Positions 9,532 through 23,125 are shown, counted from the stretch's first letter. The stretch is 64,000 nt of DNA from Vibrio astriarenae (GCF_010587385.1 NZ_CP047475.1:496001-560000), one strand, 5' to 3'. Made by a program: numbers and translations. The notes: generated by a model not told the origin, from the sequence alone.

Positions 9532-10498
9532 TTCAACAGAAAATAACGAATTCGACATTGATGCGTTTTTCTCATCAACAGGCGAAACTTCGGCACCAGA
9601 AAACCAGCACTGTGGTTTCATTGCGATCGTAGGTCGCCCAAATGTCGGCAAATCCACGCTACTGAACAAGATCCTTGGGCAGAAGATTTCGATCACCTCT
9701 CGCAAGCCACAAACCACGCGTCACCGCATCATGGGTGTGGATACCGAGGGTGATTACCAAGCGATTTATGTCGACACTCCGGGGCTTCATATCGAAGAAA
9801 AGCGTGCCATCAACCGTTTGATGAACCGCGCTGCTAACTCGTCACTCAGTGATGTGAATCTTGTCTTCTTCCTTGTCGATGGTACACATTGGACCAACGA
9901 TGATGAGATGGTACTGACCAAGTTGCAGAAGTCGAATTTCCCTGTTGTTTTGTGTGTCAACAAAGTCGACAACGTTGCAGATCGCAACGATGTGATGATG
10001 CACATGCACGAGATGGCAAAGAAGATGGACTTTGTTGATGTTGTGCCAATCTCAGCGAAACACGGTAAGAACATTGATGTATTGCGCAAGCACGTGCGTG
10101 ATCACTTGCCTCTTGCTACGCATCACTTCCCAGAAGAGTATGTGACAGACCGCTCACAACGTTTTATGGCGTCAGAGATTTTGCGTGAAAAGCTGATGCG
10201 ATTCACTGGTGATGAATTGCCATACTCAGTGACCGTTGAGATTGAACGCTTTGACTATAACCCAGAAACAGATGGCTTCCACATCAATGGTCTAATCCTT
10301 GTGGAACGTAATGGCCAGAAGAAGATGGTGATCGGTAAAGGCGGTGAGAAGATCAAAACCATTGGTCGTGAAGCTCGTCTTGATATGGAAGAGCTGTTTG
10401 GTCGTAAGGTTTACCTGGAAACTTGGGTAAAAGTGAAGTCGGGCTGGGCAGACGACGAGCGCGCACTTCGTTCGTTGGGTTATATCGACGATTTATAA
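9524..10498 (+). CDS. era: GTPase Era
   Basis: A 324-residue GTPase that binds the 3' end of 16S rRNA during 30S assembly. The G1 motif GRPNVGKST is at residues 37-45. DTPG and NKVD follow, and a C-terminal KH domain carries [11 protein letters not shown]. Compared with E. coli Era (about 300 residues), there is an acidic N-terminal extension of roughly 23 residues ([16 protein letters not shown]). The start overlaps the end of rnc by 8 bases, which indicates translational coupling. Confidence 0.97.
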   Translation: MADSTENNEFDIDAFFSSTGETSAPENQHCGFIAIVGRPNVGKSTLLNKILGQKISITSRKPQTTRHRIMGVDTEGDYQAIYVDTPGLHIEEKRAINRLMNRAANSSLSDVNLVFFLVDGTHWTNDDEMVLTKLQKSNFPVVLCVNKVDNVADRNDVMMHMHEMAKKMDFVDVVPISAKHGKNIDVLRKHVRDHLPLATHHFPEEYVTDRSQRFMASEILREKLMRFTGDELPYSVTVEIERFDYNPETDGFHINGLILVERNGQKKMVIGKGGEKIKTIGREARLDMEELFGRKVYLETWVKVKSGWADDERALRSLGYIDDL

Positions 10499-10540
10499 TT
10501 GCAGTGAGGCAGTGTGCTTCGCTCCGATTGATTGATAAAG

Positions 10541-10562
10541 GGAGCCTTATGGCTCCTTTTTT
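10541..10562 (+). terminator. Rho-independent terminator after era
   Basis: The perfect 6-base stem GGAGCC / GGCTCC with loop TTAT is followed directly by six T residues. It separates lepB-rnc-era from recO-pdxJ-acpS. Confidence 0.85.
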
Positions 10563-10588
10563 AGTGCATTTTCAGGATGGATAAATGA

Positions 10589-11311
10589 ATGTCTGAGGGT
10601 TTACAGCGCTGCTTTGTGCTTCACCGTCGTCCTTACAGTGAATCGAGCCTTATCCTTGATGTGTTCAGCGAGGAACATGGGCGCATCACGTTGATGTCAA
10701 AGGGAGCACGCAGTAAGCGTTCTAACCTTAAAGGTGCACTGCAGCCGTTTACACCACTGCTTTTGAAGTGGTCTGGTAAAGGTTCAATGAAGACATTGCG
10801 TCAAGCTGAGCCTATCAGTTTAGGTCTACCTTTAACCGGGATTAACCTCTACTCTGCGATGTATGTAAACGAGCTAGTGGGTAGAGTGCTCGCGCCAGAA
10901 GTCGCCGTGCCTGCGTTGTTTCATGACTATTTACACGCGTTGACTGAATTGGCTCAAGCAGACAACCCAGAGCCAGCATTGCGCCGATTTGAACTCGCAC
11001 TATTATCTGCGATGGGGTATGGCGTCGACTTCATGCATTGCGCGGGCACAGGAGAGCCCGTGGATCCTGATATGACTTATCGCTACCGAGAAGAGAAAGG
11101 GTTTATCGCCTCAGTGCGGCGCGATAATCTTACCTTCCTTGGTAATGAACTGATTGCGATCAGTGAGCGTAGATTTACGACAAAAGAACAACTTAAGGCG
11201 GCAAAGCGCTTTACACGTATAGCCTTAAAGCCGTATCTTGGCGGAAAACCATTAAAGAGCCGGGAACTGTTTATCTCAACACTTCCCAAAGCACGGAGAA
11301 CAGGAAAATGA
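10589..11311 (+). CDS. recO: DNA repair protein RecO
   Basis: A 240-residue recombination mediator that, with RecR, loads RecA onto SSB-coated DNA. The N-terminal OB fold is recognised from [25 protein letters not shown] and [10 protein letters not shown]. The helical C-terminal domain follows, and its zinc-type cysteines are reduced to a single Cys (HCAGTG). The stop overlaps the pdxJ ATG in an ATGA. The gene comes 90 bases after the era terminator, so it probably has its own promoter. Confidence 0.95.
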   Translation: MSEGLQRCFVLHRRPYSESSLILDVFSEEHGRITLMSKGARSKRSNLKGALQPFTPLLLKWSGKGSMKTLRQAEPISLGLPLTGINLYSAMYVNELVGRVLAPEVAVPALFHDYLHALTELAQADNPEPALRRFELALLSAMGYGVDFMHCAGTGEPVDPDMTYRYREEKGFIASVRRDNLTFLGNELIAISERRFTTKEQLKAAKRFTRIALKPYLGGKPLKSRELFISTLPKARRTGK

Positions 11312-12045
11312 GCTCGATTTATTTAGGTGTTAATATTGATCATATTGCGACCCTTCGGAATGCCCGCGGAACCAAATACCCAGATCCAGTCCACGCAGCA
11401 GAGATTGCTGAACGCGCTGGTGCTGACGGTATTACTATTCACCTACGTGAAGATCGTCGCCATATCCTTGATCGTGACGTGCGTATCTTGCGTGAAACGA
11501 TTCAAACTCGCATGAACCTGGAAATGGCCGTCACCGATGAGATGGTGGAGATTGCACTGCAAACTCAGCCTGAATATGTGTGTCTGGTACCTGAAAAACG
11601 TGAAGAGTTGACAACGGAAGGTGGTCTAGATGTGGTTGGTCAACTGGATAAAATAAAAGCAGCGACCGAAAAACTGACGGCTGCAGGTATTAAGGTCTCG
11701 CTATTTATCGATGCAGACCGCCAGCAAATCGATGCGGCTAAAGCCTGTGGCGCACCCTATATTGAACTGCACACCGGTCACTATGCTGATGCAACGTCAG
11801 ATGAAGACCAACAAGATGAGCTGAAGAAGATTGCGGCAGGCGCAAGCTATGCACATGATTTAGGTATCACTGTAAATGCAGGCCATGGTTTGACTTACCA
11901 CAACGTGGCACCCATCGCAGCACTGCCAGAAATCTATGAACTCAATATCGGCCACTCTATCATCGGTCGCGCGGTATTTGATGGCTTAGACAAAGCGGTT
12001 GCCGATATGAAAGCCATTATGCTTGATGCACGTCAGTCAGCGTAA
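11308..12045 (+). CDS. pdxJ: pyridoxine 5'-phosphate synthase PdxJ
   Basis: A 245-residue TIM-barrel enzyme that condenses 1-deoxyxylulose 5-phosphate with 3-amino-2-oxopropyl phosphate (the PdxA product) to form pyridoxine 5'-phosphate. The diagnostic blocks are visible: [15 protein letters not shown] at the N terminus, [18 protein letters not shown] and [10 protein letters not shown]. It overlaps recO by four bases and lies 12 bases before acpS, so recO-pdxJ-acpS is one operon. Confidence 0.98.
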   Translation: MSSIYLGVNIDHIATLRNARGTKYPDPVHAAEIAERAGADGITIHLREDRRHILDRDVRILRETIQTRMNLEMAVTDEMVEIALQTQPEYVCLVPEKREELTTEGGLDVVGQLDKIKAATEKLTAAGIKVSLFIDADRQQIDAAKACGAPYIELHTGHYADATSDEDQQDELKKIAAGASYAHDLGITVNAGHGLTYHNVAPIAALPEIYELNIGHSIIGRAVFDGLDKAVADMKAIMLDARQSA

Positions 12046-12057
12046 TTAAGGCCTAAT

Positions 12058-12435
12058 ATGCCAGTTGTAGGTTTAGGGACTGATATTGTTGAGATTGAGC
12101 GCATTGAGACGGCTTTAGAGCGCAGTAATGCGCTGGCCAAGCGGGTGTTGTCGTCGAGTGAGTTTGAAGTCTTCAGTCAAAGCAAACAGCCTGCTCGATA
12201 TTTGGCAAAACGTTTTGCTGTTAAAGAAGCGGCGGCGAAAGCATTGGGTACCGGTATCGCTCGAGGGGTGAGCTTTCAAGATTTCACCGTCTCCAATGAT
12301 GAACTTGGTAAGCCAGAGCTGACCTTAACGGGCGCTGCTCAGCAGTTTGCGGAGGCATTGGGGGCGCATGCTATCTTGGTGACGATTGCTGATGAAAAGC
12401 GTTACGCCGTGGCAACGGTGATTCTTGAGTCTTAA
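12058..12435 (+). CDS. acpS: holo-[acyl-carrier-protein] synthase AcpS
   Basis: A 125-residue phosphopantetheinyl transferase that converts apo-ACP to holo-ACP for fatty acid synthesis. The metal-binding motif [13 protein letters not shown] holds Asp8, and the second motif, [16 protein letters not shown], carries the conserved Glu and Lys. It is the last gene of recO-pdxJ-acpS and ends just before a bidirectional terminator shared with the convergent varS/barA gene. Confidence 0.97.
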   Translation: MPVVGLGTDIVEIERIETALERSNALAKRVLSSSEFEVFSQSKQPARYLAKRFAVKEAAAKALGTGIARGVSFQDFTVSNDELGKPELTLTGAAQQFAEALGAHAILVTIADEKRYAVATVILES

Positions 12436-12463
12436 CTAGCGATACAATTGAAACCATTGATAT

Positions 12464-12494
12464 AAAAAACTCTGCCGAATAGGCAGAGTTTTTT
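12464..12494. terminator. bidirectional terminator between acpS and varS/barA
   Basis: The stem ACTCTGCC / GGCAGAGT (8 pairs, loop GAATA) is flanked by an A run on the left and a T run on the right. It can therefore end transcripts from both strands. It lies between the acpS stop and the varS/barA stop at 12497. Confidence 0.88.
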
Positions 12495-12496
12495 GT

Positions 12497-15283
12497 TTAA
12501 GCCAGGTAAGGCTGCGCGGCTGCGATTACCTTTTCCATCTCGTCTTGTAGTTCAAACAGTTCTGGCTCGAGATCATCGAGACTCATCTCTGAGCGTAGTC
12601 CTTTTTCCAGCTCCACACAGACCTTTTTCAGGCGCGGGACACCACTGTATGAGCAGCTGCCGTTGAGCTTGTGCACGTAGTGCAATAAATCGTGCTCTTC
12701 CTCGTTGGCTGGCTCTAGCACCGCATCCACAACCTCGTCTACCTCAGGAATAAACTCAACCAGCATCTTGAGCATATCTTTGGCAAGGTCTTCCTTGTTT
12801 GCTGATTGCTTCAGGGCAAGTTGCCAATCAATGATCAAGTCTTGGCGGCTGGTGTCTTGTGCAGATGGAGCAGTAGCCTCACTCTTTTCATGGGTGAGAG
12901 GCACCATCATCACTTCGTCTTCATTAGTATTGGGGTTCCACCGTACTAATACCTGCTGCAAGATATGTTCTTCAATTGGCTTGGTGAGGTAGTCATCCAT
13001 ACCCGCTTTAAGTAAACGGTCACGTTCACCCTGCATTGCATGAGCGGTAACCGCCACTATTGGCGTGCCTTTGTTGATATCAGAGGCTTTGATTGCATTG
13101 CAGGCTGTCACGCCATCCATTCTCGGCATCTGTATATCCATCAGAATGATGTCGAACTTCTCTCGTTGAGCGTATTCGACCGCTTCAATACCGTCGTTGC
13201 ACGTCACTACGTTTCTCACTCGCTCTTTGAGTAGCGCGGTAATGAGTTTCAAGTTTGCAGGGTTGTCATCGACCGCCATCACTGTAAGTGGCATCAGCTC
13301 AAGCGGCTCTTTTTCTACAGGTTGTGGCAGGGCCAGTTCCGGTTGCTGAATCACAAGATTCTGTAGAAGCTTTCTTCGCGAAAGTGGTTTGGCAATGCAT
13401 TGAACATTCAGCTCTGAGGTAACTTGGTTAGCAAGCGCTAACTCAGTGCTTGGCATGCCAATGGTGACATGGGTTGCCAGGGTTTTAGCGAGTGCCACTT
13501 GTTCACTCACCTCATCAAAACTATGAGACAGTTCTGGAGTGAAGTTGATGATGGCATAGTCAAAGTGACCACTTTCGGTTGGCATCGTCGAACGGTAGTT
13601 AACTTGCAAGCCGACGGTAGAAAGTGTTTGCTGAACCACCGTTGCTGCTTGCATGTTTGGCTCAACCAGAAGCAGGGTTCGACCCATGAGAGTATCGGTA
13701 TCTACAAGGTCGGAGACGGGCATGTCGGTTGTGGCGAGGCGAATGGTGTACCAGAAGGTCGAGCCTTGGTGCAGTCGGCTTGTCAGGCTGATTTCACCAC
13801 CCATATAACTGACCAGCTTTTGGGTAATAACCAAGCCCAACCCGGTACCACCATAACGGCGAGAAATGCTCGCGTCTGCCTGAGAGAAAGCCTGGAAGAG
13901 CTGAGCTTGCTGACGCTCGGAGATACCAATGCCGGTATCGCGTACCATGAACTGAAGCTCAATCGCATCTTCTTTTTGTGAGCGTAGCTCAACGCTGATA
14001 TCGATATTGCCGCGCTCAGTAAATTTAATCGAGTTGCCCACCAGATTCGTCAGCACTTGCTGGATGCGTAGCGGGTCGCCAATCACACCAACCGGAATTT
14101 TTGGATCGATCTTGAGGGTTAGCTCAAGCCCTTTTTCGTGTGCAGATGTTGCCTGCAGACTCACCACTTCTTCTAGACTTTCTTGGAAATCAAACGGGAT
14201 ATTCTCTAGCGCAAGTTTACCCGCCTCGAGTTTAGAAAAGTCGAGGATGTCATTGATGATACTTAATAGGTTATTGGCTGACTTCTCAATAGTTTGCAGG
14301 TAATCGGTTTGGCTTGGCGTCAGTTGTGTCTTGAGCATCTGACGCGAGAAACCAATCACGCCGTTAAGAGGTGTACGTAGCTCGTGCGACATGTTAGCCA
14401 AGAACTCGGATTTCACTCGAGCCGCCTCTTGAGCACGCTTTTTCGCGATATCTAGCTCAACGTTTTGTATCTCAAGCTGTTCAAGTGTCTCACGCAGATC
14501 AGAGGTCGCTTGGTCAATACTGTGCTGCATCTCAGTGTGATAGGCAGAAAGAGACTCTGCCATCGCATTAATACCGTTTTTTAGTGAGTCAAGCTCACCA
14601 TACATTTTTCCGTCAATTCGCACGTCAACATGGCCACGACGAATACGGTCAACCACTCTACGCATGTGATCGATGGGTCTTGTCACATCGTGCATTAGGC
14701 GTAGGGCAAAGGCGGTGGAAAGGGCAATACCTAATATCATCACTGCAATTGCGATAATGATTTCACGATACTGCTGCAAGCGCAGTGGAGACAGATCAAG
14801 TTCCATTGACACGTAACCCAGGGCTTGAGCGTCGTGTTCATTAAGATCGGGAATCGCGACAAAGCGAGTTTCAGGAATGATCGGTGCTCGAAGAATTAGG
14901 GTGTTGTCATCCACTTGAATTGATGGAAGCAGTGGTATCGACTCATTACTGTCATAAGTGAGAGATTGAAACTGTGGGTGGAAGTTTGAGGTCACAAACA
15001 GCTCATGTTTGGAGTCAAATACCGCAATACTGCGAACAAACTTTGAGTTCTTGCGATGGGCGTAACTGATAATGCGACGCACCGATTCACGGCTTTGAGT
15101 CACCATGCCGTCTTCACTGGCAATTGCCAGTGGTTCAACGATACTTAAGCCTGAATTGACAACTTGTCGTTCCAAATCGTGGTATCGGGTGAAGGAGAAG
15201 AAACCACACAGAACAATACCTATGATGAGAGTGGGGGCCAGGGTGAGTGTGATTACCCGTGCTCGTAAGCCATATCGCGTCAT
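12497..15283 (-). CDS. barA: hybrid sensor histidine kinase VarS/BarA
   Basis: A 928-residue three-part phosphorelay kinase, the partner of the response regulator UvrY/VarA that drives the Csr small RNAs. In order: transmembrane segment (about 13-31), a periplasmic sensor region, transmembrane segment (about 173-193), HAMP, and a dimerisation domain with His300 in SHELRTPLNGVIGF. The ATPase follows (N box NLVGNSIKFT, G boxes DTGIGIS and GGTGLGL). A degenerate receiver (about 535-640) lacks the phospho-acceptor Asp. A real receiver has Asp716 in LMDIQMPRMDG, and a C-terminal HPt domain has His871. It stands alone on the minus strand. VarS is the Vibrio name. Confidence 0.95.
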   Translation of the reverse strand: MTRYGLRARVITLTLAPTLIIGIVLCGFFSFTRYHDLERQVVNSGLSIVEPLAIASEDGMVTQSRESVRRIISYAHRKNSKFVRSIAVFDSKHELFVTSNFHPQFQSLTYDSNESIPLLPSIQVDDNTLILRAPIIPETRFVAIPDLNEHDAQALGYVSMELDLSPLRLQQYREIIIAIAVMILGIALSTAFALRLMHDVTRPIDHMRRVVDRIRRGHVDVRIDGKMYGELDSLKNGINAMAESLSAYHTEMQHSIDQATSDLRETLEQLEIQNVELDIAKKRAQEAARVKSEFLANMSHELRTPLNGVIGFSRQMLKTQLTPSQTDYLQTIEKSANNLLSIINDILDFSKLEAGKLALENIPFDFQESLEEVVSLQATSAHEKGLELTLKIDPKIPVGVIGDPLRIQQVLTNLVGNSIKFTERGNIDISVELRSQKEDAIELQFMVRDTGIGISERQQAQLFQAFSQADASISRRYGGTGLGLVITQKLVSYMGGEISLTSRLHQGSTFWYTIRLATTDMPVSDLVDTDTLMGRTLLLVEPNMQAATVVQQTLSTVGLQVNYRSTMPTESGHFDYAIINFTPELSHSFDEVSEQVALAKTLATHVTIGMPSTELALANQVTSELNVQCIAKPLSRRKLLQNLVIQQPELALPQPVEKEPLELMPLTVMAVDDNPANLKLITALLKERVRNVVTCNDGIEAVEYAQREKFDIILMDIQMPRMDGVTACNAIKASDINKGTPIVAVTAHAMQGERDRLLKAGMDDYLTKPIEEHILQQVLVRWNPNTNEDEVMMVPLTHEKSEATAPSAQDTSRQDLIIDWQLALKQSANKEDLAKDMLKMLVEFIPEVDEVVDAVLEPANEEEHDLLHYVHKLNGSCSYSGVPRLKKVCVELEKGLRSEMSLDDLEPELFELQDEMEKVIAAAQPYLA

Positions 15284-15467
15284 TATTCTCTAAACTTCAC
15301 CGGTTGGATGTGGGACAATAGTATGGCGTGTTGATGTTGAAAGAGGGAAAACCTCCATTGAAACATTTACATGCCATACAGCAGTTATATCACAGATATG
15401 CGTAGAGCGGATCGATTTGCACCTACGTGTATGACACCAAACGCATCCTTACATTCAGGCAACACAC

Positions 15468-16784
15468 ATGGCGCGTATTTTCCAAGCAAAGAAAAAGACT
15501 CCTCTCAACACCAAGCATTTCGAAGTGAATGTCGACAAGATTGACCATCATGGGACAGGTATCGCTTTCCACAATCGTAAACCTGTGTTTATTGAAGGGG
15601 CGTTGCCGCAAGAGCAAGTGCTCATTCAACTCGTGGAAGAGAAGAGTAAATTTGCTAAGGCAAAACTCATCAAGGTGCTTAAACCAAGTGAAAAGCGTAT
15701 TGAGCCGTTTTGCCCCCATTACGCGCAATGTGGTGGCTGTAACATGCAGCATCTGGCGAGTGCAGACCAACGCGAATACAAAGCGCAAGCGTTGATCGGG
15801 CTGTTCAAGAAGATCGCCAAACAAGAGTTGGTGCTATCTGATGTGATTGTTGATGATACGCCTGACTATCGCCGCCGCGTACGATTTAGTGTTTTTTGGG
15901 ATAAAAAACGTCAGCAGCTCAATTTTGGTTTTCGTAAAAAACAAAGCAAGCAAATTGTCGATATTGATGCGTGCCCCATTCTTGCCAGGGAGCTTAATCA
16001 CCTGCTTCCACAGATTCAGTCGTGCTTAACCTCATTTAAGAACCCAGATCGTTTGGGGCATGTCGAGTTGGTGCAAGGCGACAACACCAATATCGTACTC
16101 GTTCGCACCATAAAGGCGCTGGCGCAAGAAGACAGAGATCAACTAACAGAGGTGTGTGAATCACTCGATGTCACCCTCTATTTACACCAAGGCGATGAAC
16201 CTCTCGAGCGAGCCATTGGCGAGTCGGGTTACTACCAAGAAGCGGGCGCTAAAATTCCTTTTGAACCTGTGAACTTTATTCAGGTCAATAAGAAGGTCAA
16301 CGAGAAGATGGTTGGTCAAGCCTTAGATTGGCTCGACTTAAAAAGCACTGACCGAGTTCTTGACCTCTTCTGTGGCTTGGGCAATTTTAGCTTACCGATT
16401 GCTAAGCAAGCCGATAGCGTCGTTGGCGTTGAAGGTGTGCAATCGATGGTGGATAAAGCCAAGGCGAATGCCGAACTTAACCGTCTAGATAATGTCGAGT
16501 TTTATCAGGCTAACCTTGAAAGGGATGTTTCTGATAAAGCTTGGGCGGAAAAACAGTTTGATAAAGTGCTGCTGGATCCAGCAAGGGCAGGCGCGATGGG
16601 TATCGTAGATCACATTGCCAAGCTTGGCGCGCAGCGAGTGGTGTATGTTTCATGCAATCCTGCTACTCTTGCCAGAGACAGTCAGAGCTTGTTGGCTCAG
16701 GGCTTTACAATGACTCGATTGGGAATGTTGGACATGTTCCCTCACACTAGTCACCTAGAATCGATGGCATTGTTTGAGCGATAA
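15468..16784 (+). CDS. rlmD: 23S rRNA (uracil-1939-C5) methyltransferase RlmD
   Basis: A 438-residue SAM-dependent, Fe-S-containing RNA methyltransferase (formerly RumA). An N-terminal TRAM domain (about 15-72) is followed by the cluster ligands Cys82, Cys88 and Cys91 in CPHYAQCGGC; the fourth ligand is probably the Cys in DIDACPIL. The SAM-binding block is LDLFCGLGNFSLP, and the catalytic Cys lies in SCNPATLARD. It precedes relA by 49 bases, an order common in gammaproteobacteria. Confidence 0.97.
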   Translation: MARIFQAKKKTPLNTKHFEVNVDKIDHHGTGIAFHNRKPVFIEGALPQEQVLIQLVEEKSKFAKAKLIKVLKPSEKRIEPFCPHYAQCGGCNMQHLASADQREYKAQALIGLFKKIAKQELVLSDVIVDDTPDYRRRVRFSVFWDKKRQQLNFGFRKKQSKQIVDIDACPILARELNHLLPQIQSCLTSFKNPDRLGHVELVQGDNTNIVLVRTIKALAQEDRDQLTEVCESLDVTLYLHQGDEPLERAIGESGYYQEAGAKIPFEPVNFIQVNKKVNEKMVGQALDWLDLKSTDRVLDLFCGLGNFSLPIAKQADSVVGVEGVQSMVDKAKANAELNRLDNVEFYQANLERDVSDKAWAEKQFDKVLLDPARAGAMGIVDHIAKLGAQRVVYVSCNPATLARDSQSLLAQGFTMTRLGMLDMFPHTSHLESMALFER

Positions 16785-16833
16785 AAAAATAACAGCGAAT
16801 TGAACTCGCGTAGTAACAAAATAGGAATTTGAA

Positions 16834-19053
16834 ATGGTTGCGGTACGAAGTGCGCATTTAAACCAAGATACGGAGTTTAAGCTTGATGATTGGATCGCAA
16901 GCTTAAATCAATCCCCCCAAATCGCGAATGCATTAAAGAGTACCTACCAACTCTGTGAAGAGCTGGTGGCTGGCCATGAACACGGCCAATTGTTGCTGTG
17001 GCGTGGGCGCGAGATGAATGAAATCTTGGTCACTTTATCTATGGATAAAGCCACCTTAATTGCGGCTCAGCTTTTCCCCGTCGTCTCTAGTGGTCTTTTT
17101 GACCAAGAGCAGCTGCAAGAGAAATACGGCAAAGAGATCGTAAAGATGATCGAGGGCGTGGATGAAATGGCCGCCCTTGGGCAACTTAATATCACCCTAG
17201 AAGGCAGCGCCGCCTCTTCTCAGGTGGACAATGTACGCCGCATGCTACTGGCGATGGTGGATGACTTCCGCGCGGTAGTTATCAAGCTTGCAGAGCGCAT
17301 TACTAACCTGATTGAAGTGAAGAAAGCGCCTGACGATGTGCGTCGAGCAGCGGCAAAAGAGTGTGCCAACATTTATGCCCCTCTGGCTAACCGTTTGGGT
17401 ATTGGTCAGTTGAAATGGGAGATCGAGGACTACGCTTTTCGTTATCAGCAACCAGATACCTACAAACAGATCGCTAAACAGCTTTCTGAGCGTCGTATTG
17501 TACGTGAGCAATACATCAAAGATTTTGTCGATGACCTAACTTCAGAAATGGAGGCATCGAGTATTCAGGCGGAAGTCAGCGGTCGACCAAAGCACATCTA
17601 TAGTATTTGGCGCAAGATGCAGAAGAAGAGCTTGGCATTTGACGAGCTGTTTGATGTACGCGCGGTGCGGATTATTGCTGATAAACTGCAAGATTGTTAT
17701 GCCGCACTGGGTGTCGTTCACACCAAATACAAACACCTACCTAGTGAGTTTGATGATTACGTTGCGAACCCTAAACCCAATGGCTATCAGTCCATCCATA
17801 CAGTAGTCCTTGGCCCTGAAGGCAAAACCATCGAGATTCAGATTCGTACCAAGCAGATGCACGAAGAGTCTGAGCTGGGTGTGGCTGCGCACTGGAAATA
17901 TAAAGAAGGTGGCAGTGGGCGCAGTGGCTACGATGAGAAGATCACTTGGCTACGTAAGCTGCTTGATTGGCAAGAAGAGATGTCAGACTCGGGTGAGATG
18001 CTGGATGAGCTTCGCAGTCAAGTATTCGATGATCGCGTCTATGCCTTTACGCCGCGTGGTGATGTTGTCGACTTGCCAATGGGGGCGACACCACTTGATT
18101 TTGCCTACCACATTCACTCTGAAGTAGGGCACCGCTGTATTGGGGCGAAAGTGGCTGGACGCATTGTGCCATTTACCCATAAGTTGGCGATGGGTGATCA
18201 GGTTGAGATTATTACTGCGAAAGAGCCTAACCCTTCTCGAGATTGGTTGAACCCCTCAATGGGTTTTGTCACCTCTGGTCGCGCTCGTGCCAAGATCAAC
18301 GCATGGTTCCGTAAGCAGAGCCGAGAGAAAAACCTTGAAGCTGGGCGTGAAATCTTAGAGTCAGAACTGGTTAAAATTGGTGCGACATTAAAGGATGCTG
18401 AACGCTACGCCTTGAAGCGCTTTAACGTGAATTCTGCAGATGAGCTTTATGTTGGTGTGGGTAGTGGTGACCTACGTATCAACCAAATCATCAATCACAT
18501 CAACGCACTGGTGAATAAGCCGACAGCAGAAGAAGAGGACAAGCAGGCGCTTGAAAAGCTGCAAGAAGCAGAGAATCGAGCACCGAGCCAAAGCCAACCG
18601 AAGAAAGACGCCGTGGTAGTGGAAGGGGTGGATAACCTGATGACACACCTTGCGCGCTGCTGTCAGCCAATACCGGGCGACGCTATTAAAGGCTACATCA
18701 CCCAGGGGCGAGGTATTTCGGTTCACCGCAGTGACTGTGAGCAGTTAGAAGAGCTGAGCCACCATGCGCCAGAACGTATCATTGATACCGTTTGGGGCAG
18801 TGGTTTTGTCGGGTCGTATGTGTTGACGGTGCGTGTTGAGGCCATGGAACGTGGTGGCCTACTAAAAGACATTACCTCACTGTTTGCCAATGAGAAAATC
18901 AAGATAAATAGCATGAAGAGCCGCGTGGATTACCGCAGTCAAATGTCGATCATGGACTTTGATCTCGAGGTGACCAACGTTGAAGTTCTGTCTCGTGTCA
19001 CCAAGCGCGTAGAGCAGATCAAAGATGTCATGTCTGTGAAGCGCCTCGGCTAG
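16834..19053 (+). CDS. relA: (p)ppGpp synthetase RelA (GTP pyrophosphokinase)
   Basis: A 739-residue ribosome-associated alarmone synthetase that mediates the stringent response. It has an N-terminal pseudo-hydrolase region in which the HD metal motif of SpoT is absent (AAQLFPVVSS at that place). The synthetase domain follows (RPKHIYSIWRKMQKK near residue 249, then YQSIHTVV). The TGS domain starts near residue 400 (VYAFTPRGDVVDLP), and the zinc-finger/RIS and ACT domains complete the C terminus. Length matches E. coli RelA. TAGGAA lies upstream of the ATG. Confidence 0.98.
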   Translation: MVAVRSAHLNQDTEFKLDDWIASLNQSPQIANALKSTYQLCEELVAGHEHGQLLLWRGREMNEILVTLSMDKATLIAAQLFPVVSSGLFDQEQLQEKYGKEIVKMIEGVDEMAALGQLNITLEGSAASSQVDNVRRMLLAMVDDFRAVVIKLAERITNLIEVKKAPDDVRRAAAKECANIYAPLANRLGIGQLKWEIEDYAFRYQQPDTYKQIAKQLSERRIVREQYIKDFVDDLTSEMEASSIQAEVSGRPKHIYSIWRKMQKKSLAFDELFDVRAVRIIADKLQDCYAALGVVHTKYKHLPSEFDDYVANPKPNGYQSIHTVVLGPEGKTIEIQIRTKQMHEESELGVAAHWKYKEGGSGRSGYDEKITWLRKLLDWQEEMSDSGEMLDELRSQVFDDRVYAFTPRGDVVDLPMGATPLDFAYHIHSEVGHRCIGAKVAGRIVPFTHKLAMGDQVEIITAKEPNPSRDWLNPSMGFVTSGRARAKINAWFRKQSREKNLEAGREILESELVKIGATLKDAERYALKRFNVNSADELYVGVGSGDLRINQIINHINALVNKPTAEEEDKQALEKLQEAENRAPSQSQPKKDAVVVEGVDNLMTHLARCCQPIPGDAIKGYITQGRGISVHRSDCEQLEELSHHAPERIIDTVWGSGFVGSYVLTVRVEAMERGGLLKDITSLFANEKIKINSMKSRVDYRSQMSIMDFDLEVTNVEVLSRVTKRVEQIKDVMSVKRLG

Positions 19054-19086
19054 GTAATCTTACGAAACATGAAAGTACAATAACAC

Positions 19087-19123
19087 AGAGGTGAGTAGCG
19101 TTGCTGCTCACCTCTTTATTTTA
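19087..19123 (+). terminator. hairpin between relA and mazG
   Basis: The inverted repeat GAGGTGAG / CTCACCTC, with a partly paired interior, is followed by TTTATTTT. It ends 13 bases before the mazG ATG, so it could act as a terminator for relA or attenuate read-through into mazG. Confidence 0.6.
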
Positions 19124-19135
19124 AGGAACCGTTCA

Positions 19136-19933
19136 ATGAGCCACCCAATAGAACAACTACAACAGATCATGGCAACGCTGCGCGACCCAGAGCAAGGCTG
19201 CCCATGGGATCTCAAGCAGACTTTTGACACGATAGTGCCGCATACGATAGAGGAGACGTATGAGGTGGTGGATGCGATTCACAATCAAGACTGGCCGAAT
19301 CTAAAAGAAGAGTTGGGAGACTTACTTTTCCAAGTGATTTTCTATAGCCAAATGGCGAAAGAGCAGGGCTTGTTTGATTTTTCAGAGGTGGTAGAGAGTG
19401 TCAATGAAAAACTGACTCGACGTCATCCGCATGTTTTTTCTGATGCTAAGTTTGTTTCGGATGAAGAGATTAACGCCAATTGGGAAGCGGAGAAAGCAAA
19501 AGAAAAAGCGCAAGTAGGCAAATCGGAGCAAAGTATTCTAGACTCAATACCAGCTTCTCTACCTGCACTTTCTCGTGCTACAAAGATTCAAAAGAAGTGC
19601 GCCAAAGTCGGTTTTGATTGGGACTCCATTGGGCCGGTGGTGGATAAGGTGCAAGAAGAGATTCATGAGGTAATGGAAGAAGCACTGCAAGTGACTCCTG
19701 AGCCTGACAAAATTGAGCTTGAACTCGGTGATTTATTGTTTGCTGTGGTTAATCTGGCGAGACATTTGGATACCAATCCTGAAGTCGCGCTGGGTAAGGC
19801 CAATCGTAAGTTCATCCAGCGCTTTCAGGGTGTAGAACAGATGGCCCTAAAACGCGGTAAGGCGCTGAATGAATATAGTTTGGATGAACTGGAATTGTTT
19901 TGGGTTGCTGTGAAGAATCAACGTCGAGATTAG
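19136..19933 (+). CDS. mazG: nucleoside triphosphate pyrophosphohydrolase MazG
   Basis: A 265-residue protein made of two MazG-fold repeats. The N-terminal half has the block LRDPEQGCPWDLKQTF and the metal site EETYEVVDAI...EELGDLLFQV. The C-terminal half repeats it as EEIHEVMEEA...LELGDLLFAV. It hydrolyses all canonical NTPs to NMP plus pyrophosphate and is proposed to limit ppGpp levels. That suits its position behind relA. The ATG at 19136, preceded by AAGGAA, gives the usual N terminus. Confidence 0.96.
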   Translation: MSHPIEQLQQIMATLRDPEQGCPWDLKQTFDTIVPHTIEETYEVVDAIHNQDWPNLKEELGDLLFQVIFYSQMAKEQGLFDFSEVVESVNEKLTRRHPHVFSDAKFVSDEEINANWEAEKAKEKAQVGKSEQSILDSIPASLPALSRATKIQKKCAKVGFDWDSIGPVVDKVQEEIHEVMEEALQVTPEPDKIELELGDLLFAVVNLARHLDTNPEVALGKANRKFIQRFQGVEQMALKRGKALNEYSLDELELFWVAVKNQRRD

Positions 19934-19996
19934 TATCGGTTTAAGCATGGTTCTTCAAGCTCGATACTCGAGTTTGATTTGAAGCAAAAAATTTAA

Positions 19997-23125
<3,129 letters not shown>

